From Photorhabdus laumondii subsp. laumondii (GTDB taxonomy: Bacteria > Pseudomonadota > Gammaproteobacteria > Enterobacterales > Enterobacteriaceae): a stretch of 64,000 nt of DNA. This document shows, piece by piece, positions 36,813-46,251 of the stretch. How positions within the stretch are numbered: position 1 is the stretch's first letter; every line of letters begins with the position of its first letter. The notes below the pieces were generated by a model. The model had not been told where the DNA came from. It was given only the letters and a program-made list of their open reading frames with translations, and did no database searches. The position numbers and the translations under genes are program-made. Where the stretch lies: the NCBI RefSeq assembly GCF_003343245.1, contig NZ_CP024901.1, positions 5,208,001-5,272,000 of the forward strand. The letters are read 5' to 3'.

Positions 36813-37829
36813 ATGAATCCGTTCCATCAGCGTCATTTTCTAAGGTTACTTGATTTTTCCTCAGCAGAAATTCATGCCTTGCTAAAGCTAGCTGCTGAAT
36901 TAAAATCGACTAAAAAATCTGGTACAGAAAAAGCCCTGTTAACAGGCAAAAACATCGTGCTGATTTTTGAAAAAGATTCCACCCGTACCCGCTGTTCATT
37001 TGAAGTGGCAGCTTACGATCAAGGAGCAAATATCACCTATCTCGGTCCCAGTGGCAACCAGATTGGACATAAAGAATCGATCAAAGATACCGCTCGTATA
37101 CTTGGCCGTATGTATGACGGTATTCAATATCGCGGCTATGCCCAAACAATCGTTGAATCGCTGGCAAAATATGCAGGTGTTCCGGTATGGAATGGGCTAA
37201 CAGATGAATTTCACCCTACTCAGCTACTGGCAGATCTACTAACTATTCAGGAACATCAACCAGAAAAACCATTGTCAGAAATCAAATTCGCCTACTTGGG
37301 GGATGCCCGTAACAATATGGGTAATACCATGCTAGAAGCCGCGGCACTAACGGGTATGGATGTTCGGTTGATTGCCCCTGAAAAATACTGGCCCAATGCC
37401 GCACTGGTGACTGAATGCCAGAAACTGGCTGAAAAAACAGGAGGTAAAATTACTCTGACGGAAAATATCACCGAAGGGGTTAAAAATACCGATTTTCTTT
37501 ATACCGATGTCTGGGTTTCTATGGGCGAGCCAAAAGATGTTTGGCAACAACGAGTTCACCTCTTGAAACCTTATCAAGTCAATATGGATGTGGTGAGTAT
37601 GACAGGCAATCCACAAGTCAAATTCCTGCACTGCCTGCCAGCATTTCATGATGAAGAAACGGCATTAGGCAAACAACTCGCTGCTGAATTTAATATGTAT
37701 GGAGGACTGGAAGTTACCAATGAAGTTTTTGAATCAGAGCACAGCATTGTGTTTGATCAAGGAGAAAATCGCCTGCATACCATTAAAGCGGTAATGGTCG
37801 CAACATTAGCAAATGATCTTAAAATTTAA
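36813..37829 (+). CDS. argI: Ornithine carbamoyltransferase
   Basis: This 338-residue enzyme condenses ornithine and carbamoyl phosphate to citrulline in arginine synthesis. Carbamoyl-phosphate binding motifs are STRTR at residues 56-60 and HPTQ at 134-137, and the ornithine-binding HCLP box begins at His273 ([12 protein letters not shown]). Length matches E. coli ArgI/ArgF. Paired ARG boxes lie just upstream. The pyrL-pyrB locus follows on the same strand, so two carbamoyl-phosphate-using enzymes are adjacent. Confidence 0.97.
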   Translation: MNPFHQRHFLRLLDFSSAEIHALLKLAAELKSTKKSGTEKALLTGKNIVLIFEKDSTRTRCSFEVAAYDQGANITYLGPSGNQIGHKESIKDTARILGRMYDGIQYRGYAQTIVESLAKYAGVPVWNGLTDEFHPTQLLADLLTIQEHQPEKPLSEIKFAYLGDARNNMGNTMLEAAALTGMDVRLIAPEKYWPNAALVTECQKLAEKTGGKITLTENITEGVKNTDFLYTDVWVSMGEPKDVWQQRVHLLKPYQVNMDVVSMTGNPQVKFLHCLPAFHDEETALGKQLAAEFNMYGGLEVTNEVFESEHSIVFDQGENRLHTIKAVMVATLANDLKI

Positions 37830-37903
37830 TTAGTTGGAATATCGGCAGGATTATGTCTTTAAAGATATGCTCCTGCCAATATTATTTTTCTTCGGTCAAA
37901 TGT

Positions 37904-37931
37904 TTGCTGTAAGATTTTTCGCGAGTATAAT
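37904..37931 (+). promoter_or_regulatory. pyrBI promoter
   Basis: TTGCTG (37904-37909) and TATAAT (37926-37931) are separated by 16 bp. GCGCCACAATTTGCC follows, similar to the E. coli pyrBI start region where initiation and slippage respond to UTP. Confidence 0.85.
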
Positions 37932-37956
37932 GCGCCACAATTTGCCGGGAGAAATC

Positions 37957-38064
37957 ATGAAAGACAGCGCTTATTTTTGTCATCAAGCACAACTGCCTGA
38001 AAGAAGGCAGCTAGCCGTCATTGTTTTCCCGTTGCTAAACCAATCATTTAACGCCCCTCAATGA
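37957..38064 (+). CDS. pyrL: pyrBI operon leader peptide
   Basis: This 35-codon frame begins ATG 37957, preceded by the Shine-Dalgarno-like GGGAGA, and stops inside the attenuator hairpin (38053-38069), which is the pyrL design. High UTP lets RNA polymerase run ahead of the ribosome so the hairpin forms. At low UTP the polymerase pauses, the ribosome closes in, and transcription reads into pyrB. The peptide sequence is not like that of E. coli PyrL, but position and layout are. Confidence 0.82.
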   Translation: MKDSAYFCHQAQLPERRQLAVIVFPLLNQSFNAPQ

Positions 38065-38077
38065 GGGGCTTTTTTTT
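38053..38077 (+). terminator. pyrBI attenuator
   Basis: GCCCCT / AGGGGC is a GC-rich 6-bp stem followed by eight T residues, overlapping the end of pyrL and 59 bp before pyrB. Confidence 0.92.
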
Positions 38078-38135
38078 GCCCGGTAATCAATTCATGATCG
38101 CCACCCCGGATGTCAGCATTAGAGGAGAGTGAAAA

Positions 38136-39059
38136 ATGGCTAATCCGTTATATCGCAAACATATCATCTCAATAAATGATCTGAGCCGCGAAGATCTGGA
38201 ATTGGTGTTGCAGACTGCTGCTACACTGAAAGCCAGACCACAACCTGAATTGCTGAAACCCAAGGTTATCGCCAGTTGTTTCTTCGAAGCCTCCACCCGT
38301 ACTCGCCTCTCTTTTGAAACAGCAATCCACCGCCTTGGCGCTTCAGTTGTCGGTTTCTCAGACAGCAGTAACACCTCTCTGGGTAAGAAAGGTGAAACGC
38401 TAGCCGATACTATTTCCGTTATCAGCCAATATGTTGACGCCATCGTGATACGTCATCCACAGGAAGGTGCTCCACGTCTGGCTTCTGAATTTTCCGGTGA
38501 CACTCCGATTATCAATGCCGGTGATGGTGCTAACCAACATCCGACTCAAACCTTGCTGGATCTATTCACTATTCAGGAAACTCAGCAACGGCTGGATAGT
38601 CTGAATATCGCGATGGTTGGTGATCTGAAATATGGCCGCACGGTCCATTCGCTATCACAAGCACTGGCGAAATTTAATGGCAATCACTTTTATTTTATCG
38701 CCCCGGAAGCATTGGCAATGCCAAACCATATTCTTCATATGCTGAATGAAAAAGGTGCGACCTACAGCCAACACGCTAATATTGAAGAAGTATTACCGGA
38801 GCTAGATATTCTTTATATGACCCGCGTACAGAAAGAGCGCCTTGATCCATCCGAATATGCCAACGTAAAAGCACAATTTGTTCTGCGTGCTTCCGATCTG
38901 ATCGGAGCGAAAGAGAACCTCAAAGTTCTGCATCCATTGCCACGTATTGATGAAATCACTGCCGATGTCGATAAAACGCCCTATGCTTATTATTTCCAAC
39001 AGGCAGAGAATGGTATTTATGCTCGTCAGGCTCTACTATCTTTAGTTTTAAATGAATGA
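38136..39059 (+). CDS. pyrB: Aspartate carbamoyltransferase catalytic subunit
   Basis: This 307-residue enzyme forms carbamoyl-aspartate, the committed step of pyrimidine synthesis. It has STRTR at residues 53-57, HPTQT in the carbamoyl-phosphate site and HPLPR near the C-terminus ([13 protein letters not shown]). A good ribosome site (GAGGAGAG) precedes ATG 38136. Normally pyrI follows at once. Here pyrI is 6.5 kb away, beyond an ERIC repeat and mobile DNA, so the operon is split. Confidence 0.97.
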   Translation: MANPLYRKHIISINDLSREDLELVLQTAATLKARPQPELLKPKVIASCFFEASTRTRLSFETAIHRLGASVVGFSDSSNTSLGKKGETLADTISVISQYVDAIVIRHPQEGAPRLASEFSGDTPIINAGDGANQHPTQTLLDLFTIQETQQRLDSLNIAMVGDLKYGRTVHSLSQALAKFNGNHFYFIAPEALAMPNHILHMLNEKGATYSQHANIEEVLPELDILYMTRVQKERLDPSEYANVKAQFVLRASDLIGAKENLKVLHPLPRIDEITADVDKTPYAYYFQQAENGIYARQALLSLVLNE

Positions 39060-39319
39060 TTAAAGTAACGAGAATATAATTGACCATGTTAATTTTATAT
39101 TTAAGTTAATCCAAAATACTTCTTGCCCATTAACGGGCAAGATAAAATTAAAATTCGTTAAATAATTATCTTTTAACCTGAAAAATAATTTAAATTCAGT
39201 CTTTAAATAAAGATAATAAACAATTTTCCATAGGAATAACAGAAAACAATAAAATAAGAGGTATCATAATTATGAAAAGTTATTTATATCCATTGAATAT
39301 TTAATTCTATAATTAAGAT
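39060..39319. other. Intergenic region after pyrB
   Basis: The hairpin TCTTGCCC / GGGCAAGA at 39121-39142 lies 61 bp after pyrB and has no T-run in the plus direction. The rest is AT-rich and shows no gene. Confidence 0.45.
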
Positions 39320-39446
39320 TATACCCTATGGATTTCAAGATGCATCGCAGCGGCAAGGGAGCGAATCCCCGGGAGCATAGATAACTATGTGACCGGGGTG
39401 AGTGAGTGCAGCCAACAAAGAGGCAACTTGAAAGATGACGGATATA
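39320..39446 (+). repeat. ERIC repeat (127 bp)
   Basis: This copy is nearly identical to those at 30500 and 46041. Compared with 30500 it reads CGCAGCGGCAAG for CGCGACGGCAAG, and ATGACGGATATA at its end. It lies between pyrB and the inserted region. Confidence 0.95.
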
Positions 39447-39886
39447 GATATTCTTTTAACTATAAAATACCCTATACTTATTAATATTGAAAATAAATAT
39501 TAATCTTGGATTTAATTGTTTATAAATCAGTTCAATTTTAATAATTAATCCTTTAGGCATTAAATAATTTATTAAACTTTAAATGACAATTTTAAATCCT
39601 ATATTATCCATTAATTTTAAATATAAAACAGATACTTACTCTATTACCTATTTTACAATCCCCCAATAATTACACTAAAAAAACAAAAAAGTATGAAGTG
39701 TAAATAGCTGCTGAAAACCCTCTACCAACCATTTAACCTAACTTAAATTTCAACATTAACAATATACCCTATGCCAATGTTTCTGCCTCATTTCTGCAAT
39801 AAAGTCAGAGCAGTCTGTCATAAATACCTCCAGCCAGACACAACAGACACTAAACCCGAAGTTACAATTCTACCAGTAGAGGAAAC
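39447..39886. other. AT-rich region after the ERIC repeat
   Basis: About 440 bp of strongly AT-rich DNA. TATACCCTATG at about 39762-39772 repeats the ERIC end, suggesting an ERIC fragment. No gene is visible until 39887. Confidence 0.4.
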
Positions 39887-40110
39887 ATGATGACTATTTG
39901 GACATTGAAACAAATTGTTGCACTAGCACAAGCAAATTCATCGCCTTACAGAGAACTTTACGCTGGTCTAAGTCCTGAAAGCGCCACTCTGTTGGATCTG
40001 CCGGTCCTTTCTCATGAAAGATTAATGGAAATTGTTCACAACAAAGATGCCATCCGTTTCTTTAATACCGATACGAGTGCAGGCATTATCTATCAATCCT
40101 CTGCCACAAC

Positions 40111-41602
40111 CTGTCTTTCCTACACAAATATTTTAACCCGCCCCCGCGTTATTGAACTTTTCCCTCATAGATTGATCTCAATAAAAAACACGACTTGAGG
40201 TAATCTTTATGTTTTCAACCAGCGCCGAACAATGGGCAAATGACACGTTTCAACATGCGGAATTAGGTGATAAACGCCGTACCAACCGCCTGGTGAAAGT
40301 GGCCTGTTCGTTGGCTAACCATATAGGACAATCGCTCGTGCAATCTCTTGACTCTCCTGCCGATGTTGAAGCGGCCTACCGACTGACCCGAAATTCCGCC
40401 ATTGCGCCTCAGGCCATCGCCGAAGCCGGATTTACCGCCACCGTCGCTCACGCTCAACGTTATCATTGCCTGTTAGCGCTGGAAGACACGACAACCCTGT
40501 CATTTTCCCATGCGTCGGTCGCCGATGAACTCGGCTATACCACCTCAAAGGAAAAATCCCGGGGCATGCAGGCACACTCGGTGTTGTTATTTGCGCCTGA
40601 AGAACAACAGGTCGTGGGGTTGATAGAGCAACAGCGCTGGTGTCGAGATGTCAGTGATTATGGCAAAAGCCGACAACGCGATACACGCCCTTATGAAGGG
40701 AAAGAGAGTTATAAGTGGGAACGGGCCTCACAAGCCGTCGACAGCCGGTTAGGGGAGCAGATGGCCAACGTGATTTCTGTCTGTGACCGTGAAGCCGATA
40801 TCATCGAATATCTGCGTTATAAAACGAGCCAAAAACAACGTTTCGTCATCCGTTCGATGCAAAACCGGCGTATAGAGGAAAGTCAGGATAAACTTTATGA
40901 CTTTATTAGCCGGTTACAGAGTGCTGGAGAACGATTAGTTCAGGTCAGACAGAAAGGCGGGCGTCAGGCGCGTGTCGCGCATTGTGATATCAGTTATGCC
41001 GAAGTGACGTTGAAAATCCCCGAAGGAAAAAGCGGTGAGGCGGTGCGGATATTTTATGTCGGTTGCTACGAAAAAGGTCCGGAGGATGGGCTTTGCTGGC
41101 ATCTTCTGACCTCCGAACCCGTCAACAGTCAGGAAGACGCCCATAAAATATTCAGTTATTACGAGCGCCGCTGGCTGATAGAAGAATTTCACAAAGCGTG
41201 GAAAACGGGCGGCACGCAGGTAGAAGCGCTGCGTATGCAAAGCAAAGATAATCTGGAGCGCATGATAGTGCTGCTGGCCTTTATTGCGGTACGAATACAC
41301 CAGCTGCGTTTTATGGGTCTGAACAAAGAAGAGGCAGAGAAAGAGAGCTGTGAGACAGTATTAAGCCCCCTGGCGTGGAAATTACTGTGGTCAAAACAAG
41401 AAAAACGCCGTGTGCCGAAAAAAGCCCCGAGTTTGCATTGGGCCTTCATCAATCTGGGAAAACTGGCCGGCTGGTACGATTCCAAACGCACGGGTCGAGT
41501 CGGATGGGAACGACTTTGGGAAGGCTGGTTTCGGCTGCAAACCCTGATAGACGGCTATTTGCTGGCTAAATCAGTTGATTTGGAGATCTGATCAAGAGAC
41601 AG
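40111..41602 (+). mobile_element. IS50-like (IS4-family) insertion sequence
   Basis: The right end AGATCTGATCAAGAGACAG (41584-41602) is the complement of the 19-bp Tn5/IS50 inside end CTGTCTCTTGATCAGATCT. The left end CTGTCTTTCCTACACAAAT (40111-40129) matches the IS50 outside end at 14 of 19 positions. The element is 1492 bp. GCCACAAC flanks both sides (40103-40110 and 41603-41610), a likely target duplication. The transposase starts 98 bp from the left end, as in IS50. Confidence 0.88.
40209..41591 (+). CDS. IS50-like DDE transposase
   Basis: This 460-residue protein is like the Tn5 transposase over its whole length: ALGDPRRT-like AELGDKRRTNRLVKVA at the N-terminus, ALEDTTTLSF with the first Asp, SVCDREADIIEYL with the second, and YYERRWLIEEFHKAWKTG with the catalytic Glu (the YREK signature region). 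The C-terminal DSKRTGRVGWERLWEGW is shared with Tn5. The stop codon lies in the inside end. No frameshift or stop is visible, so it may be active. Confidence 0.93.
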   Translation: MFSTSAEQWANDTFQHAELGDKRRTNRLVKVACSLANHIGQSLVQSLDSPADVEAAYRLTRNSAIAPQAIAEAGFTATVAHAQRYHCLLALEDTTTLSFSHASVADELGYTTSKEKSRGMQAHSVLLFAPEEQQVVGLIEQQRWCRDVSDYGKSRQRDTRPYEGKESYKWERASQAVDSRLGEQMANVISVCDREADIIEYLRYKTSQKQRFVIRSMQNRRIEESQDKLYDFISRLQSAGERLVQVRQKGGRQARVAHCDISYAEVTLKIPEGKSGEAVRIFYVGCYEKGPEDGLCWHLLTSEPVNSQEDAHKIFSYYERRWLIEEFHKAWKTGGTQVEALRMQSKDNLERMIVLLAFIAVRIHQLRFMGLNKEEAEKESCETVLSPLAWKLLWSKQEKRRVPKKAPSLHWAFINLGKLAGWYDSKRTGRVGWERLWEGWFRLQTLIDGYLLAKSVDLEI

Positions 41603-41782
41603 GCCACAACGGGGAAGCCTAAAGCTTACGCTAGTACCTTATATCACGCCTACCTTGCTTATATGAAAGGCAATAACCTGAATAAACCGATTTCTGTAAC
41701 CCGTTTATGGATATGCCGGGTGCATTGGCAGAGTACGATCAGCATTACCTGCGCAAGATATAGGTTATCAAAAGTAGATGTG

Positions 41783-42577
41783 TTATGAAAATAACATACT
41801 TGATCCAATAAAATACAATAGTACTGTAAAGGCAATTCTTAGTTTTCTTTCTGGAAGAGTATTGGCTAATTTTGCTCCTAACAATGCTCCTGGTATTGTT
41901 GGTATTATGAATAACCATAGATAATTATAATTTAAAAAACCTATATTTCCAGGTGGTAAGTTATTTTTATTTAGGCCGAGTGATATCATAAATATTAGTA
42001 CAAATACAGAATACAACCAGACTACAACAGTTGTTGTCCCTATTGATTTTTTAATATCTAAGCCAATGCTCTCATAATAAGGAACAACAAATGAAGCTGC
42101 CCCGGACAAAGTTGATATTAATCCTAGTAAAAAACAGCCAATATAACGAAATGACCAGCCAAGATCTCTATTTGTATTATTTTGTTGGGTATTAGAAATT
42201 AATTTTTGTGTTGACCTAATCGCCAAAATTAGTGTTGCTAAAGAGAAGACATATATAACCGATCGGCTTGAAACAACAGTCATGGTAAAACAACCTAGTA
42301 TTGAACCAATTATAATTAGTGGAGCAGACCATTTTAGAACATTCCAATCAATATGGTTGTATTTGTGATGTTTAACAATAGCAACTAGACCAGATATCAT
42401 TAGAGAAGCTATCATCGTTGTGATGCTAGTTTGCATGATATAACTAGAATTTGGGTTAGCATAAGATAAAAATAAATAAATTGTAGGAGTAAAAATCAAA
42501 CCCGCTCCCCCACCAAAAAGCCCAGATAGTATACTTCCAGCAAATGCAGATATTATAATTAATATATCTATATACAT
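41783..42577 (-). CDS. TauE/SafE-family membrane permease
   Basis: This 264-residue protein has about eight transmembrane segments and the family's paired motifs (FAGSILSGLFGGGAGLIFTPT near the N-terminus and LLGLISTLSGAASFVVPYY in the middle). Such proteins export or import sulfite, sulfoacetate or related organic anions. The gene is AT-rich, unlike the core genes, and lies between the IS50-like element and an IS982 remnant next to a flavoprotein gene. It looks like transferred cargo. The start is ATG 42577. Confidence 0.85.
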   Translation of the reverse strand: MYIDILIIISAFAGSILSGLFGGGAGLIFTPTIYLFLSYANPNSSYIMQTSITTMIASLMISGLVAIVKHHKYNHIDWNVLKWSAPLIIIGSILGCFTMTVVSSRSVIYVFSLATLILAIRSTQKLISNTQQNNTNRDLGWSFRYIGCFLLGLISTLSGAASFVVPYYESIGLDIKKSIGTTTVVVWLYSVFVLIFMISLGLNKNNLPPGNIGFLNYNYLWLFIIPTIPGALLGAKLANTLPERKLRIAFTVLLYFIGSSMLFS

Positions 42578-42685
42578 ACACGCACCTTACATTAACCCGA
42601 ATTCTGGATAAGAAATTGACGAAAAACCTGTTCCAAGAGCAAAGTTTTGGTACACACCAAAAACAGCTCCGAGGTGGAATGGGCT

Positions 42686-42925
42686 ATGGACAACTTAGTT
42701 GAAATTTTCTGTGATGTCGATGATTTTTTTCCATTTTTTCATCTCTCGATGAGAACAATTTTATCTCGATAGCGGGCATCGTTTACGCCTCCGACAAGAT
42801 CACATGTATCCCAGTGAAATCATGACCATTTTGATCCTTTTTCTGTCACATTACCGTGATTTTAAAAATTTTTATCTAGAACACATTTGGAAATATCGCC
42901 ACGCAGCAGAAGTTGCAGCGTCTTG
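42686..42925 (+). pseudogene. IS982-family transposase remnant
   Basis: The frame from ATG 42686 encodes MDNLVEIFCDVDDF, the typical IS982 transposase start. Further on, in a shifted frame, YPSEIMTILILF and LSHYRDFKNFYLEHI are also IS982-type. Stops and frameshifts interrupt it and most of the element is missing. No intact ends were found. Confidence 0.7.
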
Positions 42926-42993
42926 ATTTTAGAGATTTGATTACACCCTTCTGTAGCGAAATCAATTCCACCTTCTATGAAGGCAGATTTTTA

Positions 42994-44382
42994 CTATAGG
43001 ATAAGCCAATCTCTGCACGAAATAGCTCTACTAAATATTGAATTATCATTTATAACATCTAGCATAGAATAGCTATTTTGTATCAATTCAAGCCTTACTA
43101 ATTCTGGATCTGTTTTATCTTGAAATAACCTAGTTGCAGTGTGAAATCCTCGATTTATACCAAGACCATGTCTAAAGTCTGTGCTAGCTAAACTATCTCC
43201 GACAGCGCAAGCTGTTACTGAAGAAATTTGATTATGTAATGAATTATTATCATTCGAAAAGATAAGATTAATTTTTGTTGTTACTTTATTTGTTGATAAC
43301 CATCTCTCGGCTCTAGATGGTATAAAAATAACTCTAATTTTCATTAAATCTAAAAAGTTTTCTTCAAGATTAGCATATGTGTTTTCTATAGTTACTCTTT
43401 TATTTATTATCCTACGAACGACTAAAGCAAGACTGTCTGCCTCTGACCAATTGAAACCTTGCAAGTGATTAATGAATTCTAATCCATTAATACCAGAAAG
43501 TTTATTTCTTCTAATCATATTGAATAAGTCAACTGCTCTTTTATATAGAAAATGATCTTTCTTAAGAGATGTTATTTTTTCTAAGAATGGTGGTAATTTT
43601 ATTGAAAAAGGTGTTGTATCAAATTTTAGAAATGGTAATTTGGTACTCCTGTGATTTATAGAATACCCACATTCTTCAAAAAATTCACTAAATTTATCAG
43701 ACGGATATGAGAATTCAGCTACAGATGAGTTTCCTTCGCTAAAAAAGATTGTATTTTCATGACAGTCATGAAATTCAGTTTTTTTATTTTCAACATGAGA
43801 CATTTCATGTTCTGGCCAGGTCATTTTTAGAGCTGAACCGTATTCATGCTCACTTTCGAATTGAATGCCTATTGTTTTATTCATTAAGATGGAATGGTAT
43901 CCAGTTGCATCTACAATTAATTCCGGGTTTAAATTTTTTAAAATACTATTATCATCAAAGTGCTCTGTAAAAATAGAAATTGAAACAATATCCTTGTCAA
44001 AGGACATATCTTTTAATCCTACCATGAAAAAACGATTTTTATAAAATTTTTCCATATTTTCTAGAATAGTGGATTGTATGTTTTTTATACTCATGTGATC
44101 TAAATCACTATACTTCTTCCGATTATCTTCATAATCTTCTTTAAGTACTCCATAAGGACACTTTTTCACTATTTTTGGAAGATAAGAGAGAGAAAAAAGC
44201 TTTCGATGAAATTGTACAACCATTGATCTTTCCGCCCAGCCTTTAAAGGTGTAAGCAGAAATAAATCGCTTATCTAAGATCAATACATTTTCCGCAAAAT
44301 TATTTTCTAATATTTTAAAAGCAGAAAATAGACCTATTGGGCCAGCCCCTAAGACAATAACCGTTTCGTATTTATTATTCAT
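42994..44382 (-). CDS. FAD-dependent oxidoreductase/monooxygenase-like protein
   Basis: This 462-residue flavoprotein has an N-terminal Rossmann motif VIVLGAGPIGLFSAFKILE (about residues 8-26). A second conserved region, VTACAVGDSLASTDFRHGLGINRGFHTATRLF, is the FAD-ribityl GD box of group A monooxygenases. The substrate is unknown. ATG 44382 is the natural start by position relative to the nucleotide-binding fold; a 44-codon extension to 44514 is translated IS630 sequence. The ATG lies directly at the end of an IS630 remnant, its first base falling in the TA target, so the native promoter was probably lost. The AT-rich composition matches the TauE-like neighbour. Confidence 0.75.
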   Translation of the reverse strand: MNNKYETVIVLGAGPIGLFSAFKILENNFAENVLILDKRFISAYTFKGWAERSMVVQFHRKLFSLSYLPKIVKKCPYGVLKEDYEDNRKKYSDLDHMSIKNIQSTILENMEKFYKNRFFMVGLKDMSFDKDIVSISIFTEHFDDNSILKNLNPELIVDATGYHSILMNKTIGIQFESEHEYGSALKMTWPEHEMSHVENKKTEFHDCHENTIFFSEGNSSVAEFSYPSDKFSEFFEECGYSINHRSTKLPFLKFDTTPFSIKLPPFLEKITSLKKDHFLYKRAVDLFNMIRRNKLSGINGLEFINHLQGFNWSEADSLALVVRRIINKRVTIENTYANLEENFLDLMKIRVIFIPSRAERWLSTNKVTTKINLIFSNDNNSLHNQISSVTACAVGDSLASTDFRHGLGINRGFHTATRLFQDKTDPELVRLELIQNSYSMLDVINDNSIFSRAISCRDWLIL

Positions 44383-44853
44383 ATATACCCACTTATTCCA
44401 TAAAGGCCCGTTGCTGTTCCGCATTGAACTTGTGTGGTACGCCGGTCGGTTTTTTATAACTAAATCCATTGTGTGGTGCTCATGCCGGGAACGGTGTAAT
44501 TGATATCCCACCACGCTTCGACAAGACGGATAACAGCCTGTGTGGTGGGCAGAAGATTCGCGGTCAGATAAGCGATAAGTTCCTGAGTCTGTGTTTCGCT
44601 GAGATAGCCCTGAGAATCGCCATTGTCGGGCTTGAGTTTGCGGTGATTAAGGTAATCGCTGATATGACAATTAACGGTCGTTTCATGAAGACGCAGAGCC
44701 TGAGCGATCATCACTGAACTCCAGCCCTCAGAGGCCAGCAGGATCGCTTTGATACGATCACATTCCCTCTTATCACGGCAGGTGTGATGGAAGTGTTCAA
44801 GTTCGGCTTTTTGTTCATCGGTAATGAATATTTTCATGACTGATACCATGAGC
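44382..44853 (-). mobile_element. Internally deleted IS630-family remnant
   Basis: On the minus strand the transposase frame starts at ATG 44837 (KIFITDEQKAELEHFHHTC) and is similar to the copy at 125-1156, with Trp39 intact. After about 115 residues it is frameshifted (44460-44530), jumps to the terminal repeat, and ends at TATATACCC near 44382-44390. The other terminal repeat, expected beyond 44853, is missing. It is a defective derivative, not a functional IS. Confidence 0.82.
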
Positions 44854-45569
44854 CTTAGATACGTTTCTTAGTACTTTTTAAAAACTCTTGAATTTTATAT
44901 AACTCAATTAGAGCATTCTTTAATCTCCCTTGGATCCACATTATAAGATTAAATACTGAACTCACCATGCTCTCCATTTAAAAATAATATCATGGGTAAA
45001 TCGATTTTCTTTTTGAAATAGCACCCATTTATAGAAAATGGCGTGTTCATAAGTAGATTTTTTTATATATTAAAAAACATGCCTTCATTTTAAATCATTT
45101 CAAAAAAAATTAATACTGTTTTTATATGAATTTGCTTTTTTAATTTCAAGTATTTATTTTTCATTTTATTAATTATGCCAATTTATTATTAACTTTTAAT
45201 ATATTTACAGAAAATTAATATTTTTAATTATTAACCGTCATTCCGCACCTAATTCCTAATTTAAAATAAGTATTTCTCGACCAACTAGCCGGCTTTCATG
45301 GGACATACAGCTGCCTTTCTGTACTTCAAAATGAAATTTCACTATTCTGTGCTAACTCACACTCTCTGCGGTGATATGGCTTTCTGATATTCCTTGGTAG
45401 ATTGTCCTGTCAGGAGGAGATTGGGAACAATTTGTAGTACTGAATCACCGGCGCTTTATCTGGATAAACGAGGTACCACCGCCTAAAATGGAAGACGTGT
45501 CGATTCTTAACAATATTCTGGAGGATGAATACAGAAAGTTGTCACTAAAATGTATTCATACAAAACACT
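44854..45569. other. AT-rich region with an unidentified coding fragment upstream of pyrI
   Basis: The first 400 bp are over 75 percent A+T and show no gene. From about 45406 a frame without a clear start reads SGGDWEQFVVLNHRRF, then IWINEVPPPKMEDV and SILNNILEDEYRKLS, and runs to a stop at 45583-45585, overlapping the start of pyrI. It looks like the 3' remnant of a gene I cannot identify. Any pyrI promoter must be in this region; none stands out. Confidence 0.4.
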
Positions 45570-46034
45570 ATGACCCAAGATCATAAACTACAAGTCGAAG
45601 CTATTAGATGCGGTACGGTGATTGACCATATCCCGGCTCAGGTCGGCTTCAAACTACTCTCTCTGTTTAAGCTAACTGAAACCGATCAACGCATTACCAT
45701 CGGCCTGAATTTACCTTCCAATCGACTAGGTAAAAAAGATCTCATCAAAATCGAAAATACATTCCTGACAGAGCAGCAAGCTAACCAACTTGCTATGTAT
45801 GCACCGAATGCTACGGTGAACTGTATTGAAAACTATGAAGTTGTGAAGAAACTTCCCATTAACTTGCCTAAGTGTATCGATAACGTATTAGTCTGCCCTA
45901 ACAGCAACTGCATCAGCCACAATGAACCCGTAGAAAGCAGTTTTCGAGTCAAAGTGACAGTGGAAGATGTGGTGCTAACCTGCAAATACTGCGAGAAAGA
46001 ATTTGACCGCAATGTGGTGATTCTCAACGATTGA
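45570..46034 (+). CDS. pyrI: Aspartate carbamoyltransferase regulatory subunit
   Basis: This 154-residue subunit binds CTP/ATP and UTP and controls ATCase. It is close to E. coli Pyr[20 protein letters not shown], TITxG-type [10 protein letters not shown], and the zinc site CPNSNC...CKYCEKEF (four cysteines). It is normally fused by operon to pyrB. Here it stands alone 6.5 kb downstream. No Shine-Dalgarno is visible before ATG 45570 (TACAAAACACT), so expression may be low. An ERIC repeat follows. Confidence 0.96.
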   Translation: MTQDHKLQVEAIRCGTVIDHIPAQVGFKLLSLFKLTETDQRITIGLNLPSNRLGKKDLIKIENTFLTEQQANQLAMYAPNATVNCIENYEVVKKLPINLPKCIDNVLVCPNSNCISHNEPVESSFRVKVTVEDVVLTCKYCEKEFDRNVVILND

Positions 46035-46040
46035 ACGATC

Positions 46041-46167
46041 TATACCCGTTATCTTTCAAGTTGCCTCTTTGTTGGCTGCACTCGCTCACCCCGGTCACAT
46101 AGTTCGCTATGCTCCCGGGGACTCGCTCCCTTGCCGTCGCGATGCATCTTGAAATCCATAGGGTATA
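46041..46167 (-). repeat. ERIC repeat (127 bp), inverted
   Basis: The complement of the 30500 and 39320 copies, from TATACCCGTTATCTTTCAAG to CATAGGGTATA. It starts 7 bp after pyrI and ends 7 bp before the -35 box of the ridA promoter. The copy at 39320 is in the opposite orientation, so the pair flanks the inserted DNA plus pyrI. Confidence 0.95.
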
Positions 46168-46173
46168 TGTCAG

Positions 46174-46201
46174 TTGCTGAGGCAGAAGCGGGCACTATAA
46201 T
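46174..46201 (+). promoter_or_regulatory. ridA promoter
   Basis: TTGCTG (46174-46179), 16-bp spacer, TATAAT (46196-46201), about 50 bp before the ridA ATG, directly after the ERIC repeat. Confidence 0.75.
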
Positions 46202-46251
46202 AGTACCCTTGATGAAATATTTATTCAGTTATCACATTAACAGGAGAACCT

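Larger units (their letters stand above)
39887..41788 (+). pseudogene. Adenylate-forming enzyme fragment split by an IS50-like element
   Basis: The part before the IS (39887-40110, about 74 codons) reads ELYAGLS...LLDLPVLSHERLMEIV...FFNTDTSAGIIYQSSATT. After the IS (from 41603) the same frame continues TTGKPKAYASTLYHAYLAY. The two join as SSATTGKPKA, the P-loop of the AMP-binding (acyl-CoA/acyl-protein synthetase) superfamily, so the IS inserted inside this motif. After about 40 further codons the reading loses sense and stops at 41786-41788. The gene was therefore already truncated or has another frameshift. It resembles phenylacetate-CoA ligase or LuxE-like enzymes more than full acyl-CoA synthetases. 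Confidence 0.75.

Noticed and set aside
37834..38064. Longer frame upstream of the pyrL start
   Set aside because: The transcription start implied by the TATAAT at 37926 lies downstream of this start, so only the leader from ATG 37957 can be made.
44383..44514. N-terminal extension of the flavoprotein
   Set aside because: The residues are translated from the IS630 remnant in another frame and lie ahead of a normal FAD-binding start.
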